DNA from: Promethearchaeota archaeon
Lineage (GTDB): Archaea; Asgardarchaeota; Lokiarchaeia; Sigynarchaeales; SOKP01
DNA: 9,109 nucleotides
Assembly: GCA_014729315.1 (NCBI GenBank)
Contig: WJKD01000597.1
Location: 1 to 9,109 of the forward strand
Direction: 5' to 3'
The position numbers were made by a program, and so were the translations under genes. This document shows positions 1 through 6,326 of this stretch, piece after piece (the first letter of the stretch is position 1; every line of letters starts with the position of its first letter). Below the pieces are notes generated by a model. That model was not told where the DNA came from, searched no databases, and saw only the letters and a list, made by a program, of their open reading frames with translations.

Positions 1-1554
1 GATGAAAAACTAAAAGAATATAGTTCCTACAAAAATATTAGCACATACTTAAATTCAGAGGTTAGCGAAGTCAAAGGATCGATTGGCGATTTTGAAATTA
101 GCGTAAAGGACAACTCTACCAAAAAAATTACGAATTTAAAAGTAGGGGTTATAATAACTGCCACGGGTGCTCACGAATATAAACCAGAGGAATGGTATCA
201 TTATGGAGAGGATGGCATGGAAGATAAGATTATGACTCAGTTGGAACTTTCCGATAAACTTCGAAATGATGAATTAAAAGACGGAGAATCTTTAGTTTTT
301 ATTCATTGCGTAGGTTCACGTCAACCCGAAGGCGAAAGAGGAGTGACGTATTGTTCGCTAATCTGTTGTTCCGAATCTATTAGACATTCACTCTTAGTAA
401 AAGAAAAATATCCGAATTCGGATATTTATGTGTTATATCGAGATGTAAGAGTGGGCACAGACGAGGAGCCTTATTATTGGGACGCGCGAGAAAACATCAA
501 TTATCTCCGATTTAACGAATATCCTACGGTAGAACCTGAAAATGGCAAGTTAAAAGTAAATGTTCAAGATATATTAACTCAAACCAACCTTACAATACAC
601 GCTGATCGGGTTGTGCTTTCAACGCCTCTCATACCAAACGATACGAAAAAATTAGGAGAACAAATCAAATGTGCTCGGGATCAAAATGGATATTTTCTAG
701 AAGCCCACGTAAAACTAAGACCCGTTGACTTCGCTACGGACGGAATTTATTTAGCTGGAACGTGTCATGGACCAAAAGGTATTGCTGATTCAATATCCCA
801 AGCTCGAGGTGCTGCTGCTCACGCTTTAATTCCGTTAATTTCTGGTGAGGTTGAGAACGAGCCATTAGTTTCCGTGGTCAATCCCGCATTATGTATTGCA
901 TGTCAGAAATGCGAGGAAGTTTGTAATTTTGGAGCTATCGGTGTAAATTTTGACAACGAAGTTTTAGTGTCTGAATCTAATCCTCTGTTATGCAAAGGAT
1001 GCGGCGACTGTTCTGCTGCGTGTCCCGCAGGGGCAATTACAATGAGTCATTTCTCCGACGAACAAATTTATCCCATGGTTAAAGAAGCAGTCAAAGGTGA
1101 ATTTGTTGACGAAAGACCGAGAATTGTAGGATTTTTATGTAATTGGTGTAGTTATGCAGGAGCAGATACTTGTGGAGTAAGCCGATTCCAATACCCTACT
1201 AATATAAGACCAATTAGAGTAATGTGCACTGGTAGGATTCCAAAACACTTTATTTTACAGGCCTTTTTAGAAGGTGCTGATGGAGTGTTTATCGGAGGAT
1301 GTCATATAGGCGATTGTCATTATTTGGAGGGTAATTACGATATGCTTAGAAGATATAACGAAATTCGTGAGATCTTAGAGAAAATAGGGATCAATCCCAA
1401 ACGTTTTAGACTTGAATGGGTCTCTGCAAGCGAAGGAAAACGGTTTTCAGAAGTAGTTACTGATTTTACAAACGAAATTAAAAAATTAGGTCCATTACCC
1501 AAAAATGGTGACAAAATTGAACTTATTAAAGAAAAAGCAAAGGAGAGTGTTTAA
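1..1554 (+). CDS. hdrA: HdrA-MvhD fusion, heterodisulfide reductase subunit A with C-terminal MvhD domain (5' partial)
   Basis: The frame is open from base 1, so the N-terminus, with the first FAD-binding GxGxxG motif, lies outside the window; 517 codons are visible. HdrA is the FAD-containing, flavin-bifurcating subunit of soluble heterodisulfide reductase complexes. The HdrA-specific Cys set follows a CVGSR motif (Cys codons at 307, 352, 364, 367) and is a [4Fe-4S] site in this family. A GTCHGPKGIADSISQARGAA segment near 760-820 is the FAD-domain end. Two CxxCxxCxxxC ferredoxin motifs follow (Cys codons 892/901/910/922 and 991/1000/1009/1021). From about 1120 the protein continues as an MvhD domain of about 140 residues, with CNWCSYAGAD, a VMC-G-R motif and GCHIGDCHY (Cys codons 1138, 1147, 1171, 1225, 1300, 1315). 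MvhD carries an Fe-S cluster that passes electrons from a hydrogenase or another donor to HdrA. The ATG at 217 is internal: HdrA-like sequence runs in frame before it. hdrC starts 2 bases after the stop. Confidence 0.95.
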   Translation, partial: DEKLKEYSSYKNISTYLNSEVSEVKGSIGDFEISVKDNSTKKITNLKVGVIITATGAHEYKPEEWYHYGEDGMEDKIMTQLELSDKLRNDELKDGESLVFIHCVGSRQPEGERGVTYCSLICCSESIRHSLLVKEKYPNSDIYVLYRDVRVGTDEEPYYWDARENINYLRFNEYPTVEPENGKLKVNVQDILTQTNLTIHADRVVLSTPLIPNDTKKLGEQIKCARDQNGYFLEAHVKLRPVDFATDGIYLAGTCHGPKGIADSISQARGAAAHALIPLISGEVENEPLVSVVNPALCIACQKCEEVCNFGAIGVNFDNEVLVSESNPLLCKGCGDCSAACPAGAITMSHFSDEQIYPMVKEAVKGEFVDERPRIVGFLCNWCSYAGADTCGVSRFQYPTNIRPIRVMCTGRIPKHFILQAFLEGADGVFIGGCHIGDCHYLEGNYDMLRRYNEIREILEKIGINPKRFRLEWVSASEGKRFSEVVTDFTNEIKKLGPLPKNGDKIELIKEKAKESV

Positions 1555-1556
1555 AA

Positions 1557-2093
1557 ATGACCCAATTACTAGAAAAGGACACAAATGAAATCGATCTGAA
1601 ATTTAGATTCGAAATCAGCGAAAAAATTGGAGCCAAATCCTTGTTGAAATGCATCCAATGCGGTGTTTGTAGTTCTGGATGTACCGTAACCGAGTATGTT
1701 GATATGCAACCTCATCGAGTTGTAGCTTCATGTCTTTTAGGACTAAAAGACGAGGTCTTAAACAGTCAAGCGATATGGACTTGTTCTTTATGTCATCGCT
1801 GTACTGAAAGATGTCCAAAAAATGTGGATTATTCGTTTATTCTCGCTCTTTTAAGAAATATGGCTACAGAAGAAGGCAGAATTCCTAAGGAATATTCAAG
1901 TACAGTTGAAGTTATTTATGACAATGGTTTTGTAGTTCCTTATACCGGAGGCTTAAAAAAGAACATCGATCGAAGAAGAGGTAGAATGAACCTACCTGAA
2001 ATAATCCCTCCGAACTTAGAAGAGATTAAATTTCTCATAAAAGAAACAGGATTAGGTAATCTAGTAAAAAAAGAAAAGGAGAGTGATGAATAA
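1557..2093 (+). CDS. hdrC: HdrC, ferredoxin-like subunit of heterodisulfide reductase
   Basis: This 178-residue protein is the usual length for HdrC, the small subunit that relays electrons from HdrA to HdrB. It holds two cubane [4Fe-4S] motifs: Cys32/35/38/42 (CIQCGVCSSGC) and Cys76/79/82/86 (CSLCHRCTERCP). The first motif ends in CT instead of the common CP, which is normal for HdrC. No signal peptide or membrane helix is visible, so it is the soluble HdrABC type and not the membrane HdrDE type. The ATG lies 2 bases after the hdrA stop; AGGAG at 1541-1545 inside the end of hdrA gives an SD 11 bases upstream. The stop directly abuts the hdrB start, so hdrA, hdrC and hdrB are almost certainly co-transcribed and translated together. 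Confidence 0.95.
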   Translation: MTQLLEKDTNEIDLKFRFEISEKIGAKSLLKCIQCGVCSSGCTVTEYVDMQPHRVVASCLLGLKDEVLNSQAIWTCSLCHRCTERCPKNVDYSFILALLRNMATEEGRIPKEYSSTVEVIYDNGFVVPYTGGLKKNIDRRRGRMNLPEIIPPNLEEIKFLIKETGLGNLVKKEKESDE

Positions 2094-2978
2094 ATGAAAG
2101 AATTTGCGTTTTTCCTTGGTTGTACAATTCCATTAAAGTTACCCCATTTAGAAAGGGCCTTTAGAGATGTTGCAAGTATCTTAGATGTAGGACTAAAGGA
2201 AATGGAAGGGGTAAGTTGCTGTCCCGAACCAGTAGCGCTTCAATCTCTAAGCGTTGAGACTTGGCTAACGCTAGGGGCACGAAACTTAGCTATAGCTGAA
2301 AACATGGGGCTTGATGTACTAACCATTTGTTCAGGTTGTTATGAAACACTGAAGACAGTAAGCGTACTACTTGAAGAGGACCCAGAGCATAGAGAAAAGA
2401 TTAATGAACTTTTACACAAGATTAATTATAATTACGAGGGAAAAATCAAAGTAACTCATTTCGTTGAGCTTTTTGCTCAAGAGGAATGGCTGGAGAAGAT
2501 AAAAAGCCTGGTTGTGAGACCTCTTGACGATTTGAATTTAGCAGTTCACTATGGATGTCACTTGATAAGACCAAGCAAAATAATGCAATTTGATCATCCA
2601 GAAAAACCTGAAAAAATTGACGCAATCTTACAAGTTCTAGGTGCAAAAACAATTGATTATGCCACGAAATTGGAGTGTTGCGGTTATTGTGCTCGCTTGC
2701 AAGACGAAATTGGGGAAAGTCTCGTAGAAGAAAAGATGACGGAATTATGTGAAATGGACCAATCAGTTGATGCACTTATCGCTGTATGCCCTGCGTGCGT
2801 GACACAATATGATAGAAAAGAAAAAATAATTTCTAGAGAAAAGGATAAGGAGTTAAATGTACCTGTTCTCTATCTTCCGGAAATTATGGCGATCGCTTTA
2901 GGTGTAGAATTAGAAGATTTGGATTTACGAAGAAGAAGCGTGAAACCAACTGGACTCATCGAAAAATTAACGACCTAA
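2094..2978 (+). CDS. hdrB: HdrB, CCG-domain subunit of heterodisulfide reductase
   Basis: This 294-residue protein is full length for HdrB, the subunit that in methanogens holds two noncubane [4Fe-4S] clusters and reduces CoM-S-S-CoB. Both cysteine-rich CCG motifs are intact: Cys10, Cys42-Cys43, Cys79/Cys82 in the first half, with the HdrB-like SCCPEP context; and Cys155, Cys195-Cys196, Cys232/Cys235 in the second half, within LECCGYC and CPAC. The catalytic apparatus is therefore complete. The true disulfide or other acceptor is unknown: beside metVF, and with no methanogenesis genes visible, HdrB may act mainly as an electron relay. The ATG follows the hdrC stop with no gap, and AGGAG at 2077-2081 lies 12 bases upstream. 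An out-of-frame ATG at 2086 is not the start. Confidence 0.95.
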   Translation: MKEFAFFLGCTIPLKLPHLERAFRDVASILDVGLKEMEGVSCCPEPVALQSLSVETWLTLGARNLAIAENMGLDVLTICSGCYETLKTVSVLLEEDPEHREKINELLHKINYNYEGKIKVTHFVELFAQEEWLEKIKSLVVRPLDDLNLAVHYGCHLIRPSKIMQFDHPEKPEKIDAILQVLGAKTIDYATKLECCGYCARLQDEIGESLVEEKMTELCEMDQSVDALIAVCPACVTQYDRKEKIISREKDKELNVPVLYLPEIMAIALGVELEDLDLRRRSVKPTGLIEKLTT

Positions 2979-3081
2979 TTTAAAAATTTTTTTAAAAAAT
3001 TTACAAAAGTTAAAAAATTGGACGAAAAAACAAAAAACCCGAAAAAGGTAAAATTTTGAAAAATTTTGGTGGAATTATAAT
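2979..3081 (+). promoter_or_regulatory. hdrB-metV spacer with oligo-T run and possible promoter
   Basis: This 103-base spacer is almost entirely A and T. Seven Ts at 2987-2993, just after the hdrB stop, resemble an archaeal oligo-T terminator. TTTAAAAA-type stretches (about 2979-2986 and 2991-2998) could serve as TATA elements for metV, but in such sequence they are not diagnostic. A 9-base unit AAAATTTTG occurs at 3050-3058 and again at 3060-3068, ten bases apart. GGTGG at 3068-3072 is a moderate SD for metV, 9 bases from its ATG. Whether the element ends hdr transcription, starts metV transcription, or only tunes the metVF level cannot be decided by reading. Confidence 0.4.
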
Positions 3082-3774
3082 ATGATTATAACAGAACTGA
3101 AAGATATTGACGAAATATACGAAATGATAAAACCATACAAGAAAATTTTGATTGCTGGATGTGACGGATGCTGCCAACCGCCTCGATCCTTGAACGAAGC
3201 CAAAGTACTTGGACAGATGCTGGAATTAAAAGCAAGAACCGAAGATAAAAAGCTTCAGTGGAAAGCAATTACTGTTCTTCGACAATGCGACGACAGAATT
3301 GCGGCCACCACCGTCAGACCCTACGCTGAGGATTTTGACGCAATTGTTTCTCTTGCGTGTGGCTTGGGAATAGTAATGATGAATGAAGTGATTCCAGAAG
3401 TTCTTACTTTTCCAGCACAAAATAGTCATTATGGAGGCGCTCAAAACAATGGTGAAAACAGTTACATTGAATATTGTGAAACCTGTGGGGAGTGCATCCT
3501 TGGAGAGACTGGTGGCGTCTGTCCTAGAGCAGGATGTGCTAAACATCTCTCTAATGGACCATGTGGAGGTATGGTAGATGGAATGTGCGAAGTTGGCGGA
3601 TATACTATTCCATGTGCGTGGGTTGAAATGTGGAAACGCTTAAAAGAATTCAATAGATTGGACTTATTTAAAAAATATCGAGGACCCAGAGATTACCGTA
3701 TGTCAACTAGCCCCAGCTACATAAAAATCCATAAAGAATATACCAACATAGAAGAAGAGGAGGAGAAAAAATAA
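3082..3774 (+). CDS. metV: MetV, cysteine-rich partner subunit of methylene-THF reductase
   Basis: This 230-residue protein matches MetV, the zinc and Fe-S binding partner of MetF in acetogens (methylene-THF reductase C-terminal-type domain). The N-terminal part has GCDGCC with Cys27/30/31, then Cys69 and Cys93. The C-terminal cluster holds Cys132/135/138, Cys147, Cys152, Cys161 and Cys169 in the family signature around CPRAGCAKHLSNGPCGG followed by GxCEV. MetV links the FMN-containing MetF to the electron supply, here most likely the HdrABC-MvhD module encoded upstream. The protein ends in a run of acidic residues and KK; those codons also form the AGGAGG SD of metF. The ATG at 3082 is preceded by GGTGG at 9 bases. 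The stop abuts the metF start, so metV and metF are translationally coupled. Confidence 0.92.
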   Translation: MIITELKDIDEIYEMIKPYKKILIAGCDGCCQPPRSLNEAKVLGQMLELKARTEDKKLQWKAITVLRQCDDRIAATTVRPYAEDFDAIVSLACGLGIVMMNEVIPEVLTFPAQNSHYGGAQNNGENSYIEYCETCGECILGETGGVCPRAGCAKHLSNGPCGGMVDGMCEVGGYTIPCAWVEMWKRLKEFNRLDLFKKYRGPRDYRMSTSPSYIKIHKEYTNIEEEEEKK

Positions 3775-4731
3775 ATGACAGACCGACCAGCCTATAGTCA
3801 ATTGTGTAAAGCTATAGAGGAGGGACACTTTGTATTTACAGGAGAGCTAGAACCTAAAAAAATTCTTGATCTGGAAGAAATTTATGAATCAGCTGAAGAA
3901 ATGAAGAAAACCGGAAAAATCGTTGCCGCGAATGTCACTGACGGTCCTCAAGGAGATGCTTACATGTCGTCTTTAGCACCAAGTTATTTAATCCAAGATA
4001 AAGTAGGAATAGAAGCAGTATGGCAAGTAACTGTCAGAGATCGAAACCGGGTTGCTCTTTTTGGAGATGTTTTAGCAGGAGCAACTCTAGGATTGAAAAA
4101 CATATTAACTCTAACCGGTGACCATACAGCACTCGGAGACCACAAAAAAGCACGAGCTGTTTATGATATTGATAGTACTCAATTTGCAGAAATGCTTACA
4201 TTAATGATTGACGAAGGAATCGATTACGAGGGAAATGAACTCGAAGGTGGAAAGGTCGAAATGAACTTTGGATGCGTTGCCAATCCTAATAGTAATCCTC
4301 GAGAACCCGAAATCTTTAAAGTTGGACGAAAAGTAGAGCAAGGCATTGATTTTATCCAAACGCAGACAGCGTTTGATATCGACGAGGCAAAAAGTTTTTT
4401 GAAGGACTTAGAACAGTTTAATGTTCCTGTATTATTAGGCGTATTCCCGCTTAAATCTTACGGCATCGCTTGGTATTTTGACAAATTCATACCCGGTGTA
4501 AGTGTTCCCAAAGACTTACTTAAGGCGTTAAAGTCAGCCGAGAAAGAAAACAAAGGTAATAAACCAGCGAAATACGCCGCGCTCGATAAAATTAATATTG
4601 AATTTTTTGAACCATTTATCAACGAGATAAAGAAGACAACGAAAGCTGCAGGTATACACTGTATGGCAGTCGAATACGAACGTTTGTTCGATCCGTTGCT
4701 TAAGAATTTCCCAAAGTACGTTAATTATTAG
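3775..4731 (+). CDS. metF: MetF, 5,10-methylene-tetrahydrofolate reductase catalytic subunit
   Basis: This 318-residue TIM-barrel flavoprotein of the MetF family converts methylene-tetrahydrofolate to methyl-tetrahydrofolate; in archaea the carrier could be tetrahydromethanopterin. Visible family motifs are GELEPK near residue 23, where Glu24 corresponds in position to the catalytic acid of bacterial MetF; NVTDG at 53-57 followed by MSSLAPS at 64-70; RDRNRVALFGDVLAGATLG at 88-106; LTGDH at 113-117; and the downstream GDHKKARAVYDIDS. Length is normal and no domain is missing. The ATG directly follows the metV stop; AGGAGG at 3758-3763 is a strong SD 11 bases upstream. In acetogens this pair forms a complex with HdrABC-MvhD, which the gene order here supports. 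It is probably the methyl-branch reductase of a Wood-Ljungdahl pathway, run toward acetyl-CoA or in reverse; direction cannot be read from sequence. Confidence 0.93.
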   Translation: MTDRPAYSQLCKAIEEGHFVFTGELEPKKILDLEEIYESAEEMKKTGKIVAANVTDGPQGDAYMSSLAPSYLIQDKVGIEAVWQVTVRDRNRVALFGDVLAGATLGLKNILTLTGDHTALGDHKKARAVYDIDSTQFAEMLTLMIDEGIDYEGNELEGGKVEMNFGCVANPNSNPREPEIFKVGRKVEQGIDFIQTQTAFDIDEAKSFLKDLEQFNVPVLLGVFPLKSYGIAWYFDKFIPGVSVPKDLLKALKSAEKENKGNKPAKYAALDKINIEFFEPFINEIKKTTKAAGIHCMAVEYERLFDPLLKNFPKYVNY

Positions 4732-4784
4732 TTTCAGTAAGCGTCCACCATGGATTAAAAAGAAAGTATATTTTGTTATGACCA

Positions 4785-4823
4785 ATATTTAAATTTTTTT
4801 TATTTTATTAGTAAGATAGGAGG
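4785..4823 (+). promoter_or_regulatory. promoter and SD of the Lrp-family gene
   Basis: An archaeal TATA-like box, ATTTAAAT, lies at 4787-4794, centred about 40 bases before the ATG. With the usual spacing of about 25 bases, transcription would start near 4815 and give a short leader that just includes the perfect SD AGGAGG at 4818-4823. The SD is 6 bases from the ATG at 4830 and 9 bases from the second ATG at 4833, so either start is possible. The start site is inferred, not seen. Confidence 0.45.
4794..4806 (+). terminator. oligo-T terminator-like run after metF
   Basis: Eight Ts at 4794-4801, then A and four more Ts, lie 63 bases after the metF stop without an obvious stem before them. 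Archaeal RNA polymerase stops at such T-rich tracts without a hairpin. The run touches the TATA-like box of the next gene, so its role could be shared. Confidence 0.4.
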
Positions 4824-4829
4824 AAGAAA

Positions 4830-5291
4830 ATGATGAAAAATTTGGATAGGAAAGATAAAACCATTTTAGAAATGTTAATTGAGGATTCAAGAAGACCTTA
4901 TAGAGAAATTGCAGAAGAGGTCGAGTTAAGTGAGTCTACAGTAAGAAAAAGAGTCATACGTCTGCAAGAAGACGGAGTTATTGAAAAGTTCACGATTAAG
5001 GTGTGTAGAGAAGAAGAGAATTGTATATTAGCTTTTTTGACTCTAATACCAAAACAAAATGAAATGAAAGCCTTACTTAGAGAAACACAAGTTTTACCAC
5101 AATGCGAGGAGGTTTATTTTTTGGCGGGTGAATGTGGTGTCTTGGTAAAGGTTAATGTTCCGGATATCAACGAGCTAGACGCATTAATCGAGAATTTTCG
5201 AGCTAGAAGCGATGTAAAAAGCGTGGAAAGAGTATGCGTTGTCTTAAAGCCAATCAAACAAGTCTCGAATAACCACAAATTAATTTTGTAA
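4830..5291 (+). CDS. Lrp/AsnC-family transcriptional regulator
   Basis: This 153-residue protein begins with an AsnC-type winged helix-turn-helix (about residues 3-58): LDRKDKTILEMLIEDSRRPY is the first part, and the recognition segment is EVELSESTVRKRVIRLQEDG. Residues about 62-145 fit the RAM ligand-binding domain in outline, with YFLAGECGVLVKVNV near the central strand, where most family members have a G-x-x-D pattern; here the motif reads GECGVL. The protein lacks a membrane segment. It sits 98 bases after metF on the same strand with its own promoter-like element, so it is a plausible local regulator of the Hdr-MetVF genes. It could equally control genes elsewhere, as most archaeal Lrp proteins also act on distant targets. 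The effector is unknown. Two adjacent ATG codons make the exact start uncertain by one residue. Confidence 0.9.
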   Translation: MMKNLDRKDKTILEMLIEDSRRPYREIAEEVELSESTVRKRVIRLQEDGVIEKFTIKVCREEENCILAFLTLIPKQNEMKALLRETQVLPQCEEVYFLAGECGVLVKVNVPDINELDALIENFRARSDVKSVERVCVVLKPIKQVSNNHKLIL

Positions 5292-5301
5292 ATTTGATTC
5301 G

Positions 5302-5307
5302 TTTTTT
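5302..5307 (+). terminator. short oligo-T run after the Lrp gene
   Basis: Six Ts lie 10 bases after the stop of the Lrp-family gene. This is a minimal archaeal termination tract; support is position only. Confidence 0.3.
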
Positions 5308-5324
5308 AAATCATTAAGTCACCA

Positions 5325-5350
5325 TCTCTATCTCCCTTTAGGAATAGAGA
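5325..5350. repeat. inverted repeat (hairpin) between convergent genes
   Basis: TCTCTAT at 5325-5331 pairs perfectly with ATAGAGA at 5344-5350. After a single unpaired C at 5332, TCC (5333-5335) pairs with GGA (5341-5343), leaving a loop of five bases. The 10-pair stem lies between the ends of two convergent genes, where a two-way transcription stop would be useful. Neither side has a T run right after it, so a bacterial-type intrinsic terminator is not supported. Confidence 0.45.
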
Positions 5351-5394
5351 AGCTAATCCAACACTATATTAAGCATAGAGTATCCTAAAATATA

Positions 5395-6225
5395 TTAAAT
5401 TAGACTATTGATATATTTAATACTTCTACGTAAAGCCCGTCCAGTAATTATTTCAATGATAAAAACTCCTTCGTAATTGAATTCGTTAGCTAAATTTAAA
5501 ATCTTTGAAAAATCAACCTTTCCATCACCTAAAGCTGGATGTAGATCAGTGTCTTTATTATTATTATCGGCTAAATGGACATTTTTAATAAGGGAATGAA
5601 AATTTTTCCAGTAGAGATCTTGATTCATATCAGTAGTCCAAGCGTGAGAGGTGTCAAAAGTAAAATAGATATCGTCCCGATCCGATCGTGAAAGAAAAGA
5701 TCTAATAACCTCAACATTTCCTAGCATATGGGCGTCTTTTGGCATGTTTTCCATACAAACTTTTACATTAAATTGTGAGGTTGCATCCAGTAGCTTATTC
5801 GTAGCAGAGACCAACTGAAGGTTGTTGAATTCTCTCACTTTTTTAATAAGAAAGTGTCCCACTCCAGGATGAACCGTAAGTATTTCAGCTCCGATCTGTT
5901 GGCAAAATTCAGCCGCATCGATGCATGATTTTACAGTCGCATCTGATATGTTTTGATTAAACGAACACAAAGAAACATCTGTAAAGGGGGCGTGTACTTG
6001 TTTTTCGATGGAATAGGCATTACATAAGTCTATTATATTATCTCTCTCCTTTTTATTATAAATTTCAGGGGGATCTAATATAATTTCAACGACTTCTATA
6101 TCATACCTTTCCGCAAAATTTAAACTAGCTTCGATCGAATTAAACAATAACTCAACCATAGATTTAAACTTACCTCGAAGTGCCTTGTCAACTAAATGTC
6201 CTAAAGAACTGATTCCTAATCTCAT
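5395..6225 (-). CDS. xylose isomerase-like TIM-barrel metalloprotein (sugar phosphate isomerase/epimerase or endonuclease IV-like)
   Basis: This 276-residue protein is a complete AP-endonuclease-2/xylose isomerase-like barrel. Candidate metal ligands appear in order: His78 (VHAPF), His119 (VHPGVG), Glu159 (MENMP), Asp191 and His194 (TFDTSHAW), His217 (VHLADN), Asp227 and His229 (TDLHPALGDGKVDF) and Glu258 (FIIEI). These correspond one to one with the nine ligands of the three-zinc site of E. coli endonuclease IV. Typical sugar epimerases of the fold use about four. The rest of the sequence lacks the endonuclease IV signature wording, so substrate and reaction are open: sugar or polyol isomerase, phosphate-ester hydrolase, or DNA repair enzyme. 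The ATG is preceded by GTGAG, a weak SD. The gene lies downstream of the MFS gene on the same strand with 101 bases between them, and it converges with the Lrp gene. Soluble; no signal peptide. Confidence 0.85.
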   Translation of the reverse strand: MRLGISSLGHLVDKALRGKFKSMVELLFNSIEASLNFAERYDIEVVEIILDPPEIYNKKERDNIIDLCNAYSIEKQVHAPFTDVSLCSFNQNISDATVKSCIDAAEFCQQIGAEILTVHPGVGHFLIKKVREFNNLQLVSATNKLLDATSQFNVKVCMENMPKDAHMLGNVEVIRSFLSRSDRDDIYFTFDTSHAWTTDMNQDLYWKNFHSLIKNVHLADNNNKDTDLHPALGDGKVDFSKILNLANEFNYEGVFIIEIITGRALRRSIKYINSLI

Positions 6226-6272
6226 ATTCTCACTTTCGTTTTTGCTAATTATGCTTTATGTGAAATTTTAGT

Positions 6273-6290
6273 TTTTAAAATAAAAAAAAA
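6273..6290 (-). promoter_or_regulatory. MFS gene terminator-like T9 and TATA-like box for the TIM-barrel gene
   Basis: Read on the - strand, nine Ts (6290 to 6282) follow the MFS stop by 36 bases and suit an archaeal terminator. Directly after them comes TTTTAAAA (6280 to 6273), centred about 50 bases before the ATG at 6225, which could be the TATA box of the TIM-barrel gene. This stop-then-start order suggests two transcription units. Both elements are A/T-only in an A/T-rich spacer, so they are tentative. Confidence 0.4.
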
Positions 6291-6326
6291 TGAAGATGGT
6301 AAAATTTATTTTTACACCACTCTTGC

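Noticed and set aside
217..219. ATG as the start of the first gene
   Set aside because: The frame is open from base 1 and encodes HdrA-like sequence before this ATG (for example GVIITATGAHEYKPEEW), so it is an internal methionine.
3226..3546. Antisense open frame across metV (106 codons)
   Set aside because: It lies opposite a well-supported gene, has no family-like sequence and no start signals; the same holds for the antisense frames at 1615-1818, 2446-2775, 3462-3653 and 4534-4785.
4746..4758. CCACCATGG start-like sequence between metF and the Lrp gene
   Set aside because: The ATG is followed after one codon by TAA and has no SD; the likeness to a eukaryotic start context is chance.
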